Assembly: GCF_002737755.1 (NCBI RefSeq)
Contig: NZ_PEGH01000019.1
Location: forward strand, 62,001 to 126,000
DNA from: Caulobacter sp. BP25
GTDB lineage: Bacteria; Pseudomonadota; Alphaproteobacteria; Caulobacterales; Caulobacteraceae
Direction of reading: 5' to 3'
DNA length: 64,000 nt
Shown: positions 19,086-27,360 of the stretch, in pieces
How positions within the stretch are numbered: position 1 is the first letter of the stretch
Layout of the letters: each line of letters starts with the position of its first letter
Notes under the pieces: model-generated
Database searches by the model: none
The model's input: the letters and a program-made list of their open reading frames with translations, nothing else
Told to the model about the DNA's origin: nothing
Made by a program: the position numbers and the translations under genes

Positions 19086-19793
19086 TTGCGGATCGACACA
19101 GAACAGGGCGATGACGCCCTACCGGTGGTCCGCTTCGAAGGCGTCTCCATGCGCTACGGCCGGGCGCCCGAAACTCTCAAGGATATCAGCTTCTCCCTGC
19201 GCCAGGGCTCGTTCCATTTCCTGACCGGAGCCTCCGGCGCGGGCAAGAGTTCGCTGCTTAAACTGATCTATCTGGCCCACCGTGCGTCACGAGGACGCGT
19301 GGAACTCTTTGGCCGCGATATCAGCCTGCTCCACCCCAATGACCTGCCGTTCGTGCGTCGCCGCATCGGCGTCGTTTTCCAGGAATTCCGGCTGCTCGAG
19401 CATCTGTCGGTGTTCGACAACGCAGCCCTTCCGCTGCGTATTCTCAAGCGCAAACCCGCCACCTATCGCGACGACGTCGCCGAGCTTCTGAAATGGGTCG
19501 GCCTGGGCGAGCGCATGCATGCTCTTCCCGCGACCTTGTCCGGCGGCGAGAAGCAGCGACTGGCCATCGCCCGCGCCGTCGTCGATCGCCCCGATATCCT
19601 GCTGGCCGACGAGCCGACGGGCAATGTCGACCCGGCCATGTCGCTGCGCCTGCTGCGCTTGTTCGTCGAGTTGAACCGCCTGGGCACCACGGTGCTGATC
19701 GCCACCCACGACGAAGACATGGTCGCGCGCGCCGGAAGACCGGCCCTGCGTCTGCTGGACGGACGCCTGATGGGGGCGGAGGCGACGCCGTGA
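19086..19793 (+). CDS. ftsE: Cell-division ATP-binding protein FtsE
   Basis: 235-residue ABC ATPase that with FtsX controls peptidoglycan hydrolases at the division site. Walker A is GASGAGKSS, the signature is LSGGEKQRLAIARAVV, Walker B is ILLADEPTGNVD and the switch His is in IATHDED. Starts at TTG 19086. Overlaps ftsX by GTGA. Divergent from the DUF3426/phosphoribosyltransferase gene. Confidence 0.93.
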   Translation: MRIDTEQGDDALPVVRFEGVSMRYGRAPETLKDISFSLRQGSFHFLTGASGAGKSSLLKLIYLAHRASRGRVELFGRDISLLHPNDLPFVRRRIGVVFQEFRLLEHLSVFDNAALPLRILKRKPATYRDDVAELLKWVGLGERMHALPATLSGGEKQRLAIARAVVDRPDILLADEPTGNVDPAMSLRLLRLFVELNRLGTTVLIATHDEDMVARAGRPALRLLDGRLMGAEATP

Positions 19794-20683
19794 CCGCGCT
19801 GTTCGACGTCTCGCGATGGCGGCCAGGGCCGCTGCTGCCGCCGCGCGACGCGCGGGATGGGGCGCTTGTTTTCGTCGTCGCCGTCCTGTGCTTCCTGGCC
19901 TGCCTCACGGCCTTCGCGGCTCTGGCCGCCAACCGCGCCGCCCACGGCTGGACATCGCAGCTGACCGGCTCGGCCACCGTCGTGGTCCGCGCTCGCGCCG
20001 GCGAGACCCCCGACAGCGCCGCCGCCCGCGCCGCCGAGACCTTGGCCGGCGTGCGGGGCGTGGTCGAGGCCCAAGCCCTGACCCGCGAAAAGGCCGAAGC
20101 CTTGCTGGAGCCCTGGATCGGCAAGGACGCGCTGGTCGAGGATTTGCCCACGCCGCGCCTCGTCACCCTGGATCTCGACCCCAAGGCGCCGCCCACCGCC
20201 CAGATTCTGGACAAGGCCCTGCGCTCGGCGGGTGTTGACGCCACGGTGGATGACCACAGCCGCTGGATCGCCGATATCGAGCGCGCCGCCAACATGGCGC
20301 GGCTGGCGGCGCTCGGCGTCTTCACCTTGATCGCTGCTGCTGCGGCGGCGGTCATCGCCTTCGCCACCCGCGCAGGCCTCGCCGCGCGCCGCGACGTCAT
20401 CGAGGTGCTGCACTTCTCCGGCGCCGAACGCGGCTTCATCGCCGGCCTGTTCCAAGGCCGTTTCGCGATGATGGGCGCGCTGGCGGGTCTGCTGGGCGGC
20501 GCCAGCGCGGCCGGGATCGGCGCGCTCCTTCGCTATTTCGGCGGCGGCGCGGGTCTGGCCCCGGTCCTGCCGCTGGCCTGGATGGACCTGCTGGCCGCTG
20601 CGCCCGCGCCCATCGCAGCCGCGCTGATCGCCGGAATCTCCGCGCGTCTGGCCGCCTCTCGGATCGTTGGGGAGATGGCGTGA
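19790..20683 (+). CDS. ftsX: Cell-division permease-like protein FtsX
   Basis: 297 residues with four transmembrane helices. A large extracytoplasmic domain (about residues 55-155, containing VVVRARAGETPDSAAARAAETLAGVRGV) follows the first, and three helices lie in the C-terminal half around RDVIEVLHFSGAERGFIAGLF, the FtsX-type cytoplasmic coupling region. GTG start inside the ftsE stop. Probably activates a periplasmic amidase regulator during division. Confidence 0.9.
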   Translation: MTALFDVSRWRPGPLLPPRDARDGALVFVVAVLCFLACLTAFAALAANRAAHGWTSQLTGSATVVVRARAGETPDSAAARAAETLAGVRGVVEAQALTREKAEALLEPWIGKDALVEDLPTPRLVTLDLDPKAPPTAQILDKALRSAGVDATVDDHSRWIADIERAANMARLAALGVFTLIAAAAAAVIAFATRAGLAARRDVIEVLHFSGAERGFIAGLFQGRFAMMGALAGLLGGASAAGIGALLRYFGGGAGLAPVLPLAWMDLLAAAPAPIAAALIAGISARLAASRIVGEMA

Positions 20684-21297
20684 AGTCGCTGGCCGCCCTG
20701 CTGATCGCCCTGATGATCTGGGGCCTGGGCCTTTTGGCCTTCACCGGCCGCGTAGACCTCTCCACGCCCGCGCCCGAGCCGCCGCAGGCCGATGGCGTGG
20801 TCGCCCTGACCGGCGCCTCCAGCCTTCGCCTGGAAGCCGCCACGCGTCTTCTGGAGGAAGGCAAGGGCAAACGCTTGCTGATCTCGGGCGTCAATCGCGA
20901 AGCCACCCGCGCCGACGTCCAGAGCGTCACCAAGGCGGTCAAGCCAATCTACGACTGCTGCGTCGACTTGGGCTTCACCGCCGCCAACACCGTCGGCAAC
21001 GCGCTGGAAACCGCAGAGTGGGCGCGCTCAAAGGGCTATGAGAGCCTGATCGTGGTCACCGCCGATTATCACATGCCCCGCTCGATGCTGGAGCTCAGCG
21101 CCGCCATGCCGGGCGTGAAACTTTATCCCTATCCGGTCAGGACCGATCTCAATGCTCATCGGTGGTGGAAAACCAGCACCAGCGCGCGGCGGATGATCGT
21201 GGAGTATTGTAAGTACCTGGCGATCCTGGGACGTGAGGCGTTCCTGGCGCTTGGCCCCAAGACAAAGGACGCCCCCGAGGCGAAGGACGCTTCTTGA
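20680..21297 (+). CDS. YdcF/ElyC (DUF218) family protein
   Basis: 205 residues. A single N-terminal membrane helix precedes a DUF218 domain: VVALTGASSLRLEAATRLLEEGKGKRLLISGVN, FTAANTVGNALETAEWARSKGYESLIVVTADYHMPRSMLEL. ElyC-type members act in envelope biogenesis. GTG start overlaps ftsX and the stop overlaps the TTG of plsC, so it belongs to the ftsEX operon, consistent with an envelope role. Confidence 0.85.
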   Translation: MKSLAALLIALMIWGLGLLAFTGRVDLSTPAPEPPQADGVVALTGASSLRLEAATRLLEEGKGKRLLISGVNREATRADVQSVTKAVKPIYDCCVDLGFTAANTVGNALETAEWARSKGYESLIVVTADYHMPRSMLELSAAMPGVKLYPYPVRTDLNAHRWWKTSTSARRMIVEYCKYLAILGREAFLALGPKTKDAPEAKDAS

Positions 21298-22004
21298 TCT
21301 ATCTGCGCTCTTTCCTGTTCCAGCTCGTTTTCTGGCTGTGGTCCGCGACGATGGCGATCCTGATGATCGTCACCTTTCCGCTGCCCAGAGCCGCCAATCG
21401 CGCCTGCCTGGCCTTCTGGTCGAAGGGCGTGACGCTGAGCCTGCGCTGGCTGGCGGGCGTGCGCGTCGAGATCCGAGGCCGCGACAACCTCCCGACCGGC
21501 GCGGCCCTGGTCGCGGCCAAGCACCAGTCGATGTTCGACGTCTTCAGCCAATTCGCCATCCTCCCGGACGCCTGCTTTGTGATGAAGAAAGAGCTTCTGA
21601 TGGTGCCGCTGTTCGGCTGGCACGGCCTGAAGGCGGACATGATCGTCGTCGACCGCGACGGCCACTCGGCCGCTTTGAAGAAGTTGGTCCGCGACGCCAA
21701 GGACCGCATGAAGGGCGCTCGCCAGATCGTCATCTTCCCCGAAGGCACGCGGGGCGATGTCGGCCAGCCCGGCGACTACAAGCCCGGTATCGCGGCGCTC
21801 TATCGCGAGCTTGACATGCCGGTGACGCCCCTCGCGCTCAACTGCGGCGGCCACTGGGACAAGAGCCTGCTGCTCAAGCCTGGGACCATCGTCTTCGAAT
21901 ATCTGGAGCCGATCCCCGCCGGCCTGAAGCGCGCGGAGTTCATGCGTGAGCTGCAGACGCGGATCGACGGCGCGACCAAGGCGCTGGAGGACGAGGGGCT
22001 CTAA
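21294..22004 (+). CDS. plsC: 1-acyl-sn-glycerol-3-phosphate acyltransferase
   Basis: 236 residues. Transfers the second acyl chain in phosphatidic acid synthesis. The H-x4-D motif is KHQSMFD and the FPEGTR motif is VIFPEGTRGD; one or two N-terminal membrane helices anchor it. TTG start overlaps the YdcF-family stop. Its TAA overlaps the stop of the convergent ChaC-like gene (CTAA). Confidence 0.92.
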   Translation: MIYLRSFLFQLVFWLWSATMAILMIVTFPLPRAANRACLAFWSKGVTLSLRWLAGVRVEIRGRDNLPTGAALVAAKHQSMFDVFSQFAILPDACFVMKKELLMVPLFGWHGLKADMIVVDRDGHSAALKKLVRDAKDRMKGARQIVIFPEGTRGDVGQPGDYKPGIAALYRELDMPVTPLALNCGGHWDKSLLLKPGTIVFEYLEPIPAGLKRAEFMRELQTRIDGATKALEDEGL

Positions 22005-22552
22005 GCGCCCGTCTCGATGCTCTCGACCATCCTCAGCAGCTTCTCCATGGCGTGGTCGCGCACGCCGTCCTCGCGCAGGTGCATGACGAGGTCGCGGAGA
22101 TAGTCGATGTTCGGTCCCGATAGTCCCGTCGCGCCGGCGATCAGCTGGGCCTGCTGCTCCAGCGTCAGCGCGCCGGCCCACTGGCTGTGCTTCATGTCTG
22201 ACAGGAAGACCAGCGCCGGCGCCTTGCCATTCCCATCGACCTTCACGTCGCGCCAAGTCTCGAAGTAGGTCTCGGTCGGCTGCTCGCGCTCGCGCAGATA
22301 GGCATAGACGCCTTCCCATTCGGACGCCGCGACCCGATAGGCCATGCCGCGCACCGCGCCGCCGGGGGCCAGGCCCAGCACCAGGCCCGGCCGCTCGTAG
22401 GTGCCGCGGTGGTGGACCGAATAGATGCAGAAGGCGCGGCGCCGCCCGTGGAGCACAGCCGTTCTTCGGTCTATGAACGGGAACCCGGGCCGCCACATCA
22501 GCGATCCGTATCCGAACACCCAGCGATCTTCGCCGCCGCCTGCCAAACCCAT
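22001..22552 (-). CDS. ChaC-like gamma-glutamylcyclotransferase
   Basis: About 183 residues. VFGYGSLMWRPGFPF near the N-terminus is the gamma-glutamylcyclotransferase glycine-rich loop and the ChaC pattern continues with RRAFCIYSVHHRGTYERPGLVLGL. The catalytic Glu is probably in the YAYLRERE region. Acts on glutathione or gamma-glutamyl peptides in the cytosol. I place the start at the ATG at 22550-22552 (AGGA six bases before); upstream ATGs at 22558 and 22582 are possible, the last overlapping the divergent gene. Confidence 0.85.
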   Translation of the reverse strand: MGLAGGGEDRWVFGYGSLMWRPGFPFIDRRTAVLHGRRRAFCIYSVHHRGTYERPGLVLGLAPGGAVRGMAYRVAASEWEGVYAYLREREQPTETYFETWRDVKVDGNGKAPALVFLSDMKHSQWAGALTLEQQAQLIAGATGLSGPNIDYLRDLVMHLREDGVRDHAMEKLLRMVESIETGA

Positions 22553-22580
22553 CACCATTCCTGACTGGACGCGCCTTTCC

Positions 22581-23591
22581 ATGACCCATAGCGACGCCGC
22601 CCCGTCCCGCAAAGCCCGCCGCAGCAGGCTGTTCGCACCTTTTATCCTGGCCGCCCTCGTTGCGGGCGGTTGGAGCTACGGCTGGTTTTGGCTGCGCGGC
22701 CAGGCCGAGCAGAAGATGGACGCCCAGGCCGCCGACCTGAAGTCGCGCGGCTACGACCTCTCCTGGAGCGCCAGGACGTTTCACGGCTTTCCGTTCCGGA
22801 TGAACATCGACCTGACCGACGCCCGCGTGGCCGAGCCCACGGGCTGGGCGGTGCGCGCGCCGGTGTTGAAGGGCGAGGCCGCCATCTTCGACGTCACCCA
22901 CTGGGTGCTGGTGGCGCCGCAAGGCGTGGTGCTGACGCGGCCCGAGGCCGGCGACGTCGCCATTACCGGCCAGGCGCTGCGGGCCAGCATCTCGCGTATC
23001 AAGGAGTATCCGCCGCGCATCTCGGTCGAGGGCGCGGGCCTGACCTTCACGCCGGCCTCGGGCGCCAAGCCGTTCCAACTGGTTTCGGCGGACGGCATGG
23101 AGCTGCACCTGCGCGCGGGTCCGGAGGACCAGGGCGCGATCCTGTTCAAGGCCGACGGCGCCAAGACCGCGTTCACGGGCCTCTTGGGCCGCATCGCCCA
23201 GGACAAGACCGCCTCGCTGATGCTGGAAACCAAGCTCTCGCACGTCTCGGCGCTGCGCGGCCGTAGCTGGGAGGCCGCCGTGAAGGGCTGGAGCGCCGCG
23301 GGCGGCCAGATCACCTTCGAGCAAAGCCAAATCCTGGCCGGCGACGCGGAAGGGCGGGCCAAGTCCGGCGTGCTGTCCGTCGACTCGCAAGGACACCTGA
23401 CCGGCGACCTCGAAGTGGCCATCAAGGAACGCGTCGACCTCTCCAAGCCGATCCGCACCCCCGAACAGGCTCTCGCCGCCGCCGCCCAGGCCATGGGGCG
23501 CGAGCCGGTCATCGAGGCCAGCCTGCATTTCCGCGACGGGCGCAGCTTCCTGGGCGTACTCGACACCGGCCCCGCGCCGCGGGTCTACTGA
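22581..23591 (+). CDS. DUF2125 domain-containing membrane-anchored protein
   Basis: 336 residues. N-terminal membrane helix (residues 20-42) and a long extracytoplasmic domain with GYDLSWSARTFHGFPFRMNIDLTDARV, the DUF2125 opening motif. Widespread in alphaproteobacteria, function unknown; domain architecture suggests a periplasmic beta-rich protein related to AsmA-like folds (inference). The start ATG lies 28 bases from the divergent ChaC-like start. Confidence 0.83.
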   Translation: MTHSDAAPSRKARRSRLFAPFILAALVAGGWSYGWFWLRGQAEQKMDAQAADLKSRGYDLSWSARTFHGFPFRMNIDLTDARVAEPTGWAVRAPVLKGEAAIFDVTHWVLVAPQGVVLTRPEAGDVAITGQALRASISRIKEYPPRISVEGAGLTFTPASGAKPFQLVSADGMELHLRAGPEDQGAILFKADGAKTAFTGLLGRIAQDKTASLMLETKLSHVSALRGRSWEAAVKGWSAAGGQITFEQSQILAGDAEGRAKSGVLSVDSQGHLTGDLEVAIKERVDLSKPIRTPEQALAAAAQAMGREPVIEASLHFRDGRSFLGVLDTGPAPRVY

Positions 23592-23694
23592 TCGAGCAAT
23601 GCTCACCCAAAACGCAATTTTCTTCCCGTGAAGGCTGGCTATTGCGTGTTCGGCGGCAAAGACTATGGTCCGCCCTCCAATTTCGGGGAAGAAC

Positions 23695-24495
23695 ATGGGC
23701 AGCGACGCGACGGACGCCACACCGTCTCTCGATGAGGTTCGATGGCGGCTCGACGCCATCGACGGTGAACTGCTGAAGCTGCTTGACGAGCGCGCCAGCC
23801 TGGCCGGCGCGGTCGCCGCCGCCAAGCGCGCCTCGGGCGACACCGGCTTTGGCCTGCGCCCCGGCCGCGAGGCCCAGATCGTCCGCAAACTGCTCGACGC
23901 GCCCCGCAAGGGCGCCTCCAACGCCCTGGTCATCCGCATCTGGCGCGAGATCATGGCCGACAATCTGGCGCGCCAGGGTCCTTACCAACTGGGCGTTTTC
24001 GGAGGCCGGGAGCCGGCCCGCACGGTTGAGCTGACCCGTCTGCGCTTCGGGACCGCGCCGCGCCTGTCTCTCGTCCCGACGCCTCAGGACGCCCTCACCG
24101 TCGCCCGCGCCCCGTGGGGCGTAGCCGTCCTGCCGCTGGCCAGCGACACGCCGTGGTGGGGACGTCTGCTGGCCGAGCCGAAACTGAAGGTGTTCGCCGC
24201 CCTGCCCTGCCTCGCGACTTGGGGGCTCCAGGCCGCCCTGGCCGTGGCCGAGGTGGAGGTCGAACCGACCGGTGGCGATCAGACCTTCTGGGTTAGCGAC
24301 TCGCCCAAGAGCGCCGCCGCTATCGTAGAGGCCCTGGGCCAAGACGGCGTCGCCGCCGAACTGATCGCCGATGCCGGCGGGCTGAAGCTGTTTTCGCTGT
24401 CGGGCTTCTTCCAGCCGGACGACGAGCGGCTGGCGCGCGCGCCAGGCCAATTGACTGGCGTCATCGGGGCTGCGCCCGAGCAGTTCGACGTGTAA
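23695..24495 (+). CDS. AroQ-type chorismate mutase with C-terminal extra domain
   Basis: 266 residues. Residues 8-90 are an AroQ chorismate mutase (VRWRLDAIDGELLKLLDERASLAGAV, GLRPGREAQIVRKLL), converting chorismate to prephenate. Residues 95-266 form an extra domain with a Pro/Leu-rich core (PYQLGVFGGREPARTVELTRLRFG) that I do not recognise as a complete prephenate dehydratase or ACT domain. GGGGAA lies before the ATG. It heads the hisC-tyrA cluster, so it feeds phenylalanine and tyrosine synthesis. Confidence 0.85.
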   Translation: MGSDATDATPSLDEVRWRLDAIDGELLKLLDERASLAGAVAAAKRASGDTGFGLRPGREAQIVRKLLDAPRKGASNALVIRIWREIMADNLARQGPYQLGVFGGREPARTVELTRLRFGTAPRLSLVPTPQDALTVARAPWGVAVLPLASDTPWWGRLLAEPKLKVFAALPCLATWGLQAALAVAEVEVEPTGGDQTFWVSDSPKSAAAIVEALGQDGVAAELIADAGGLKLFSLSGFFQPDDERLARAPGQLTGVIGAAPEQFDV

Positions 24496-24552
24496 GAAGC
24501 GGCCGCCGTACACAGATTGGTACGACGCCCGAGTAGACCCCCGAGCAGACCC

Positions 24553-25674
24553 ATGACCGCCTCCGCCGCAGACCGCTTCGCCGCGCCCCGCCCCGTCCCC
24601 AAGGCCGGGATCCTGGACATCCACGCCTATGTCGGCGGCAAGTCCAAGGTCGAGGGCGTCGCCCATCCGGTTAAGCTGTCGAGCAACGAGAACATCCTGG
24701 GCAGCAGCGACAAAGCCAAGGCGGCCTATCGCGACGCGGTCGACCGCCTGCACATCTATCCGGACGGCAAGGCCAACATCCTCCGCGAGGCGGTGGCCAA
24801 GCGTTACGATCTCGAGCCCGAGCGCCTGACCTTCGGCGACGGCAGCGACGAGATCTTCGCCCTGCTGTGCCAGGTCTATCTGGAGCCCGGCGACAACATC
24901 GTCCAGGGCGAGCACGGCTTCGCCGCCTACGCCATCGGGGCACGCGCCTGCCAGGGCGAGGTACGGATGGCCAAGGAGATCAACCACCGCATCGACGTCG
25001 ATGAGGTGGTGAAATGCGTGGACGAGCGCACGCGCCTGGTCTTCATCGCCAATCCCGCCAACCCGACCGGCACCTGGCTGACGGGCGAGGAGATCCGCGC
25101 CCTGCACGCGGCCCTGCCGCCGTCGGTGCTCCTCGTCCTGGACGGCGCCTATGCCGAGTTCTGTAGCGATCCGCGTTTCGAGGACGGCCTCGACCTGGCC
25201 CGCACCGCCGAGAACGTGATCGTCACCCGCACCTTCTCCAAGCTGCACGGCCTGGCCGCCCTGCGCGTCGGCTGGGGCTACGCGCCCAGCCACATCATCG
25301 AGCCGATCGAGCGCATCCGGCCGCCGTTCAACACCTCGATCCCCGCCCAGGAAGCGGCGGTCGCGGCGCTGTTCGACGACGAATTCCAGGCCCGTTCGCT
25401 GGCCCTGGTCGAGCAGTGGCGTCCGTGGCTGGCCCAGCAGCTCGGCGGCCTGGGCCTGGAGGTGACGCCGTCGGCGGCCAACTTCGTGCTGGCGACCTTC
25501 CCGACCACGCCCGGCAAGACGGCTCTGGAGGCCGAGGCCTTCCTGGCGTCGAAGGGCTATCTGGTCCGCGCGGTCGCCAATTACGGCCTGCCCAATGCGA
25601 TCCGCATCACCGTCGGCCTGGAAGAGCAGAACCGCGCCGTGGTCGAACTCCTCGCCCAGTTCATGAGCCGCTAG
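24553..25674 (+). CDS. hisC: Histidinol-phosphate/aromatic aminotransferase
   Basis: 373 residues, fold type I PLP enzyme. KLSSNENILGSS is the substrate loop, FIANPANPTGTW the Asn motif, and the PLP lysine is K230 in RTFSKLHGLAALRVGWGY. Lying between chorismate mutase and tyrA, it probably transaminates prephenate or aromatic keto acids as well as serving histidine synthesis. The ATG at 24553 has a poor ribosome site; a start 36 bases upstream is possible. Confidence 0.92.
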   Translation: MTASAADRFAAPRPVPKAGILDIHAYVGGKSKVEGVAHPVKLSSNENILGSSDKAKAAYRDAVDRLHIYPDGKANILREAVAKRYDLEPERLTFGDGSDEIFALLCQVYLEPGDNIVQGEHGFAAYAIGARACQGEVRMAKEINHRIDVDEVVKCVDERTRLVFIANPANPTGTWLTGEEIRALHAALPPSVLLVLDGAYAEFCSDPRFEDGLDLARTAENVIVTRTFSKLHGLAALRVGWGYAPSHIIEPIERIRPPFNTSIPAQEAAVAALFDDEFQARSLALVEQWRPWLAQQLGGLGLEVTPSAANFVLATFPTTPGKTALEAEAFLASKGYLVRAVANYGLPNAIRITVGLEEQNRAVVELLAQFMSR

Positions 25675-25696
25675 ATGTCTGGCTTTTCCCCCGCCC

Positions 25697-25813
25697 CCCC
25701 GGCGAATGCCGGGGTCCAGATCGAACCCACGGCCGCCTTTCGCTTGAAACCAGGCAAGAGGCACGTCATCCCAAACCGCTCAGGCTGGATCTGGGCCCCG
25801 GCGTTCGCCGGGG
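25697..25813. repeat. Palindromic intergenic repeat (REP-like) between hisC and tyrA
   Basis: Two 26-bp arms, 25697-25722 and 25788-25813, are inverted copies (24 of 26 identical) spaced by 65 bases. Each arm itself contains a stem CCCCGGC/GCCGGGG with a 4-base loop. The form matches dispersed intergenic palindromes seen in many alphaproteobacterial genomes. Confidence 0.75.
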
Positions 25814-25839
25814 AGATCGGTTTGAAGTGAGCCCTATCC

Positions 25840-26778
25840 ATGTCTAGCCCCGGCGTTCTCTATCCGAAAATGACCGTGATCGGCGCTGGCCTGATCGGCG
25901 GCTCGATCATCCGCGCCGCGCGTGAGCATGGCGTCGTCGGCGAGATCACGGTGGCCGACGCCAGCGAGGCGCACCGGGCTCGCGTCCTCAAGCTGGGCAT
26001 CGCCGAACACGTCACCGGCGACATCGCCCAGGCGGTCAAGGACGCCGACCTCGTGGTCATCGCCACGCCCGTGCTGTCGATCCCCGACCTGGCCGCCCAG
26101 GTGATCCCCGCCATGAAGGCCGGCGCGACCCTGACCGACGTCGGCTCGACCAAGGGCAATGTCGCCGAGGCGTTCCGCGCCCAGGACATCTCGAAGATCC
26201 ACGCCATCCCCGGCCACCCGATCGCCGGCACCGAACAGTCGGGCCCCGACTCCGGCTTTTCCGAGCTGTTCGAGAACCGCTGGACGATCCTCACCCCCCT
26301 CGACAGCGAGGACGAGGCCTACGCGGCCGCCGTTGCGCGCCTGTCGACCTTCTGGCGCGCCTTCGGGGCCCAGGTCGAGCTGATGGAGGAGAAGCACCAC
26401 GACCTGGTGCTGGCCGTCGTCTCGCACCTGCCTCACCTGATCGCCTACACGATCGTCGGCAGCGCGGCGGATCTGGAGAACGTCACCGAGAACGAGGTCA
26501 TCAAGTATTCGGCCTCGGGCTTTCGCGACTTCACCCGCATCGCCGCCAGCGACCCGACCATGTGGCGCGACATATTCGTGGCCAACAAGGACGCGGTTCT
26601 GGAGATGCTGGGCCGCTTCACCGAGGACCTGCAGGCGATGAGTCGCGCGATCCGCTGGGGCGACGCCGACACCCTGCACGCCCACTTCACCCGCACCCGC
26701 GCCATCCGCCGTGGCATCGTGGCGGCGGGCCAGGAGAGCGCCGAGCCGAACTTCGGCCGGGACCGCGGCAAGCACTGA
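25840..26778 (+). CDS. tyrA: Prephenate/arogenate dehydrogenase
   Basis: 312 residues. Rossmann motif VIGAGLIGGSIIRAAREHG at the N-terminus, DVGSTKGNV, and the catalytic-site segment HPIAGTEQSGPDSGF with the conserved His. The helical dimerisation domain contains VVSHLPHLIAYT. Catalyses NAD(P)-dependent oxidative decarboxylation toward tyrosine. No ACT domain, so tyrosine feedback would have to act through the catalytic domain. Completes the chorismate mutase-hisC-tyrA group. Confidence 0.93.
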   Translation: MSSPGVLYPKMTVIGAGLIGGSIIRAAREHGVVGEITVADASEAHRARVLKLGIAEHVTGDIAQAVKDADLVVIATPVLSIPDLAAQVIPAMKAGATLTDVGSTKGNVAEAFRAQDISKIHAIPGHPIAGTEQSGPDSGFSELFENRWTILTPLDSEDEAYAAAVARLSTFWRAFGAQVELMEEKHHDLVLAVVSHLPHLIAYTIVGSAADLENVTENEVIKYSASGFRDFTRIAASDPTMWRDIFVANKDAVLEMLGRFTEDLQAMSRAIRWGDADTLHAHFTRTRAIRRGIVAAGQESAEPNFGRDRGKH

Positions 26779-26878
26779 GGCGCCACGCCGCTTCTCGCCG
26801 TAATCGCGAAACACAGCCGTAACAATCGCGGCTCATGCAAAACGTCCAGGGACAATCACCCGGAAGGAAACGACCTAT

Positions 26879-27220
26879 ATGCGCCGCATAATTCTCGCCG
26901 CGCTGGCGACCTGCGCCACTTTCACCGCGGGCGCCGCGCTCGCCCAGGCCGGGCCGCCGCCTGGCATGCAGATGCCGTCGCCCGAAGACATCTTCAAGCG
27001 CTGGGACGCCAACAGCGATGGCGCCGTGGACCTGAAAGAATGGACCGGCGCGGGCCGTCCCGAGGACCGCTTCGCGATGATCGACGCCAACAAGGACGGC
27101 AAGATCACGCTCGACGAAATGAAGTCTGCCTTCGAGAAAATGCGCCAGCGTCGCATGCAGCAGGGCGACGGCCCGCCTCCCGGCCCGCCGCCGGAAGGCC
27201 CGCCGCCCGAAGGTAACTGA
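26879..27220 (+). CDS. Exported EF-hand protein with Pro-rich tail
   Basis: 113 residues. Signal peptide (GAALA/QAGPP), then two EF-hand loops, DANSDGAVDLKEW (about 41-53) and DANKDGKITLDEM (about 66-78), both with intact acidic positions 1, 3, 5 and 12 equivalents. The tail is a GPPPEGPP repeat. AAGGAA lies before the ATG. A periplasmic calcium-binding protein of unknown role. Confidence 0.85.
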   Translation: MRRIILAALATCATFTAGAALAQAGPPPGMQMPSPEDIFKRWDANSDGAVDLKEWTGAGRPEDRFAMIDANKDGKITLDEMKSAFEKMRQRRMQQGDGPPPGPPPEGPPPEGN

Positions 27221-27240
27221 GCCGCGCTCAGGATGCTTTG

Positions 27241-27271
27241 AACGCCGTCTGGCTCGCCGCCAGGCGGCGTT
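27241..27271 (+). terminator. Hairpin after EF-hand gene
   Basis: 13-bp stem (AACGCCGTCTGGC / GCCAGGCGGCGTT, one T-G wobble, 5-nt loop) about 20 bases past the EF-hand stop; no T-tract. Confidence 0.5.
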
Positions 27272-27360
27272 CCGCGTATGGGAGGGTCCAGCAAAGATCG
27301 TGACAACGCTGTCCGGCTTGCCTAGCTTTCAGACTGAAAAAGTCGGAGCGAGCTCTTAGG

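Noticed and set aside
21156..23963. 935-codon minus-strand open frame over ydcF, plsC and DUF2125
   Set aside because: High-GC antisense shadow: it lies opposite genes with clear domains, and its translation is Arg/Gly/Ala-rich without motifs except where it reads the ChaC-like neighbourhood by chance.
23509..25764. 751-codon minus-strand open frame over chorismate mutase and hisC
   Set aside because: Antisense shadow of two well-supported enzymes; no recognisable domain.
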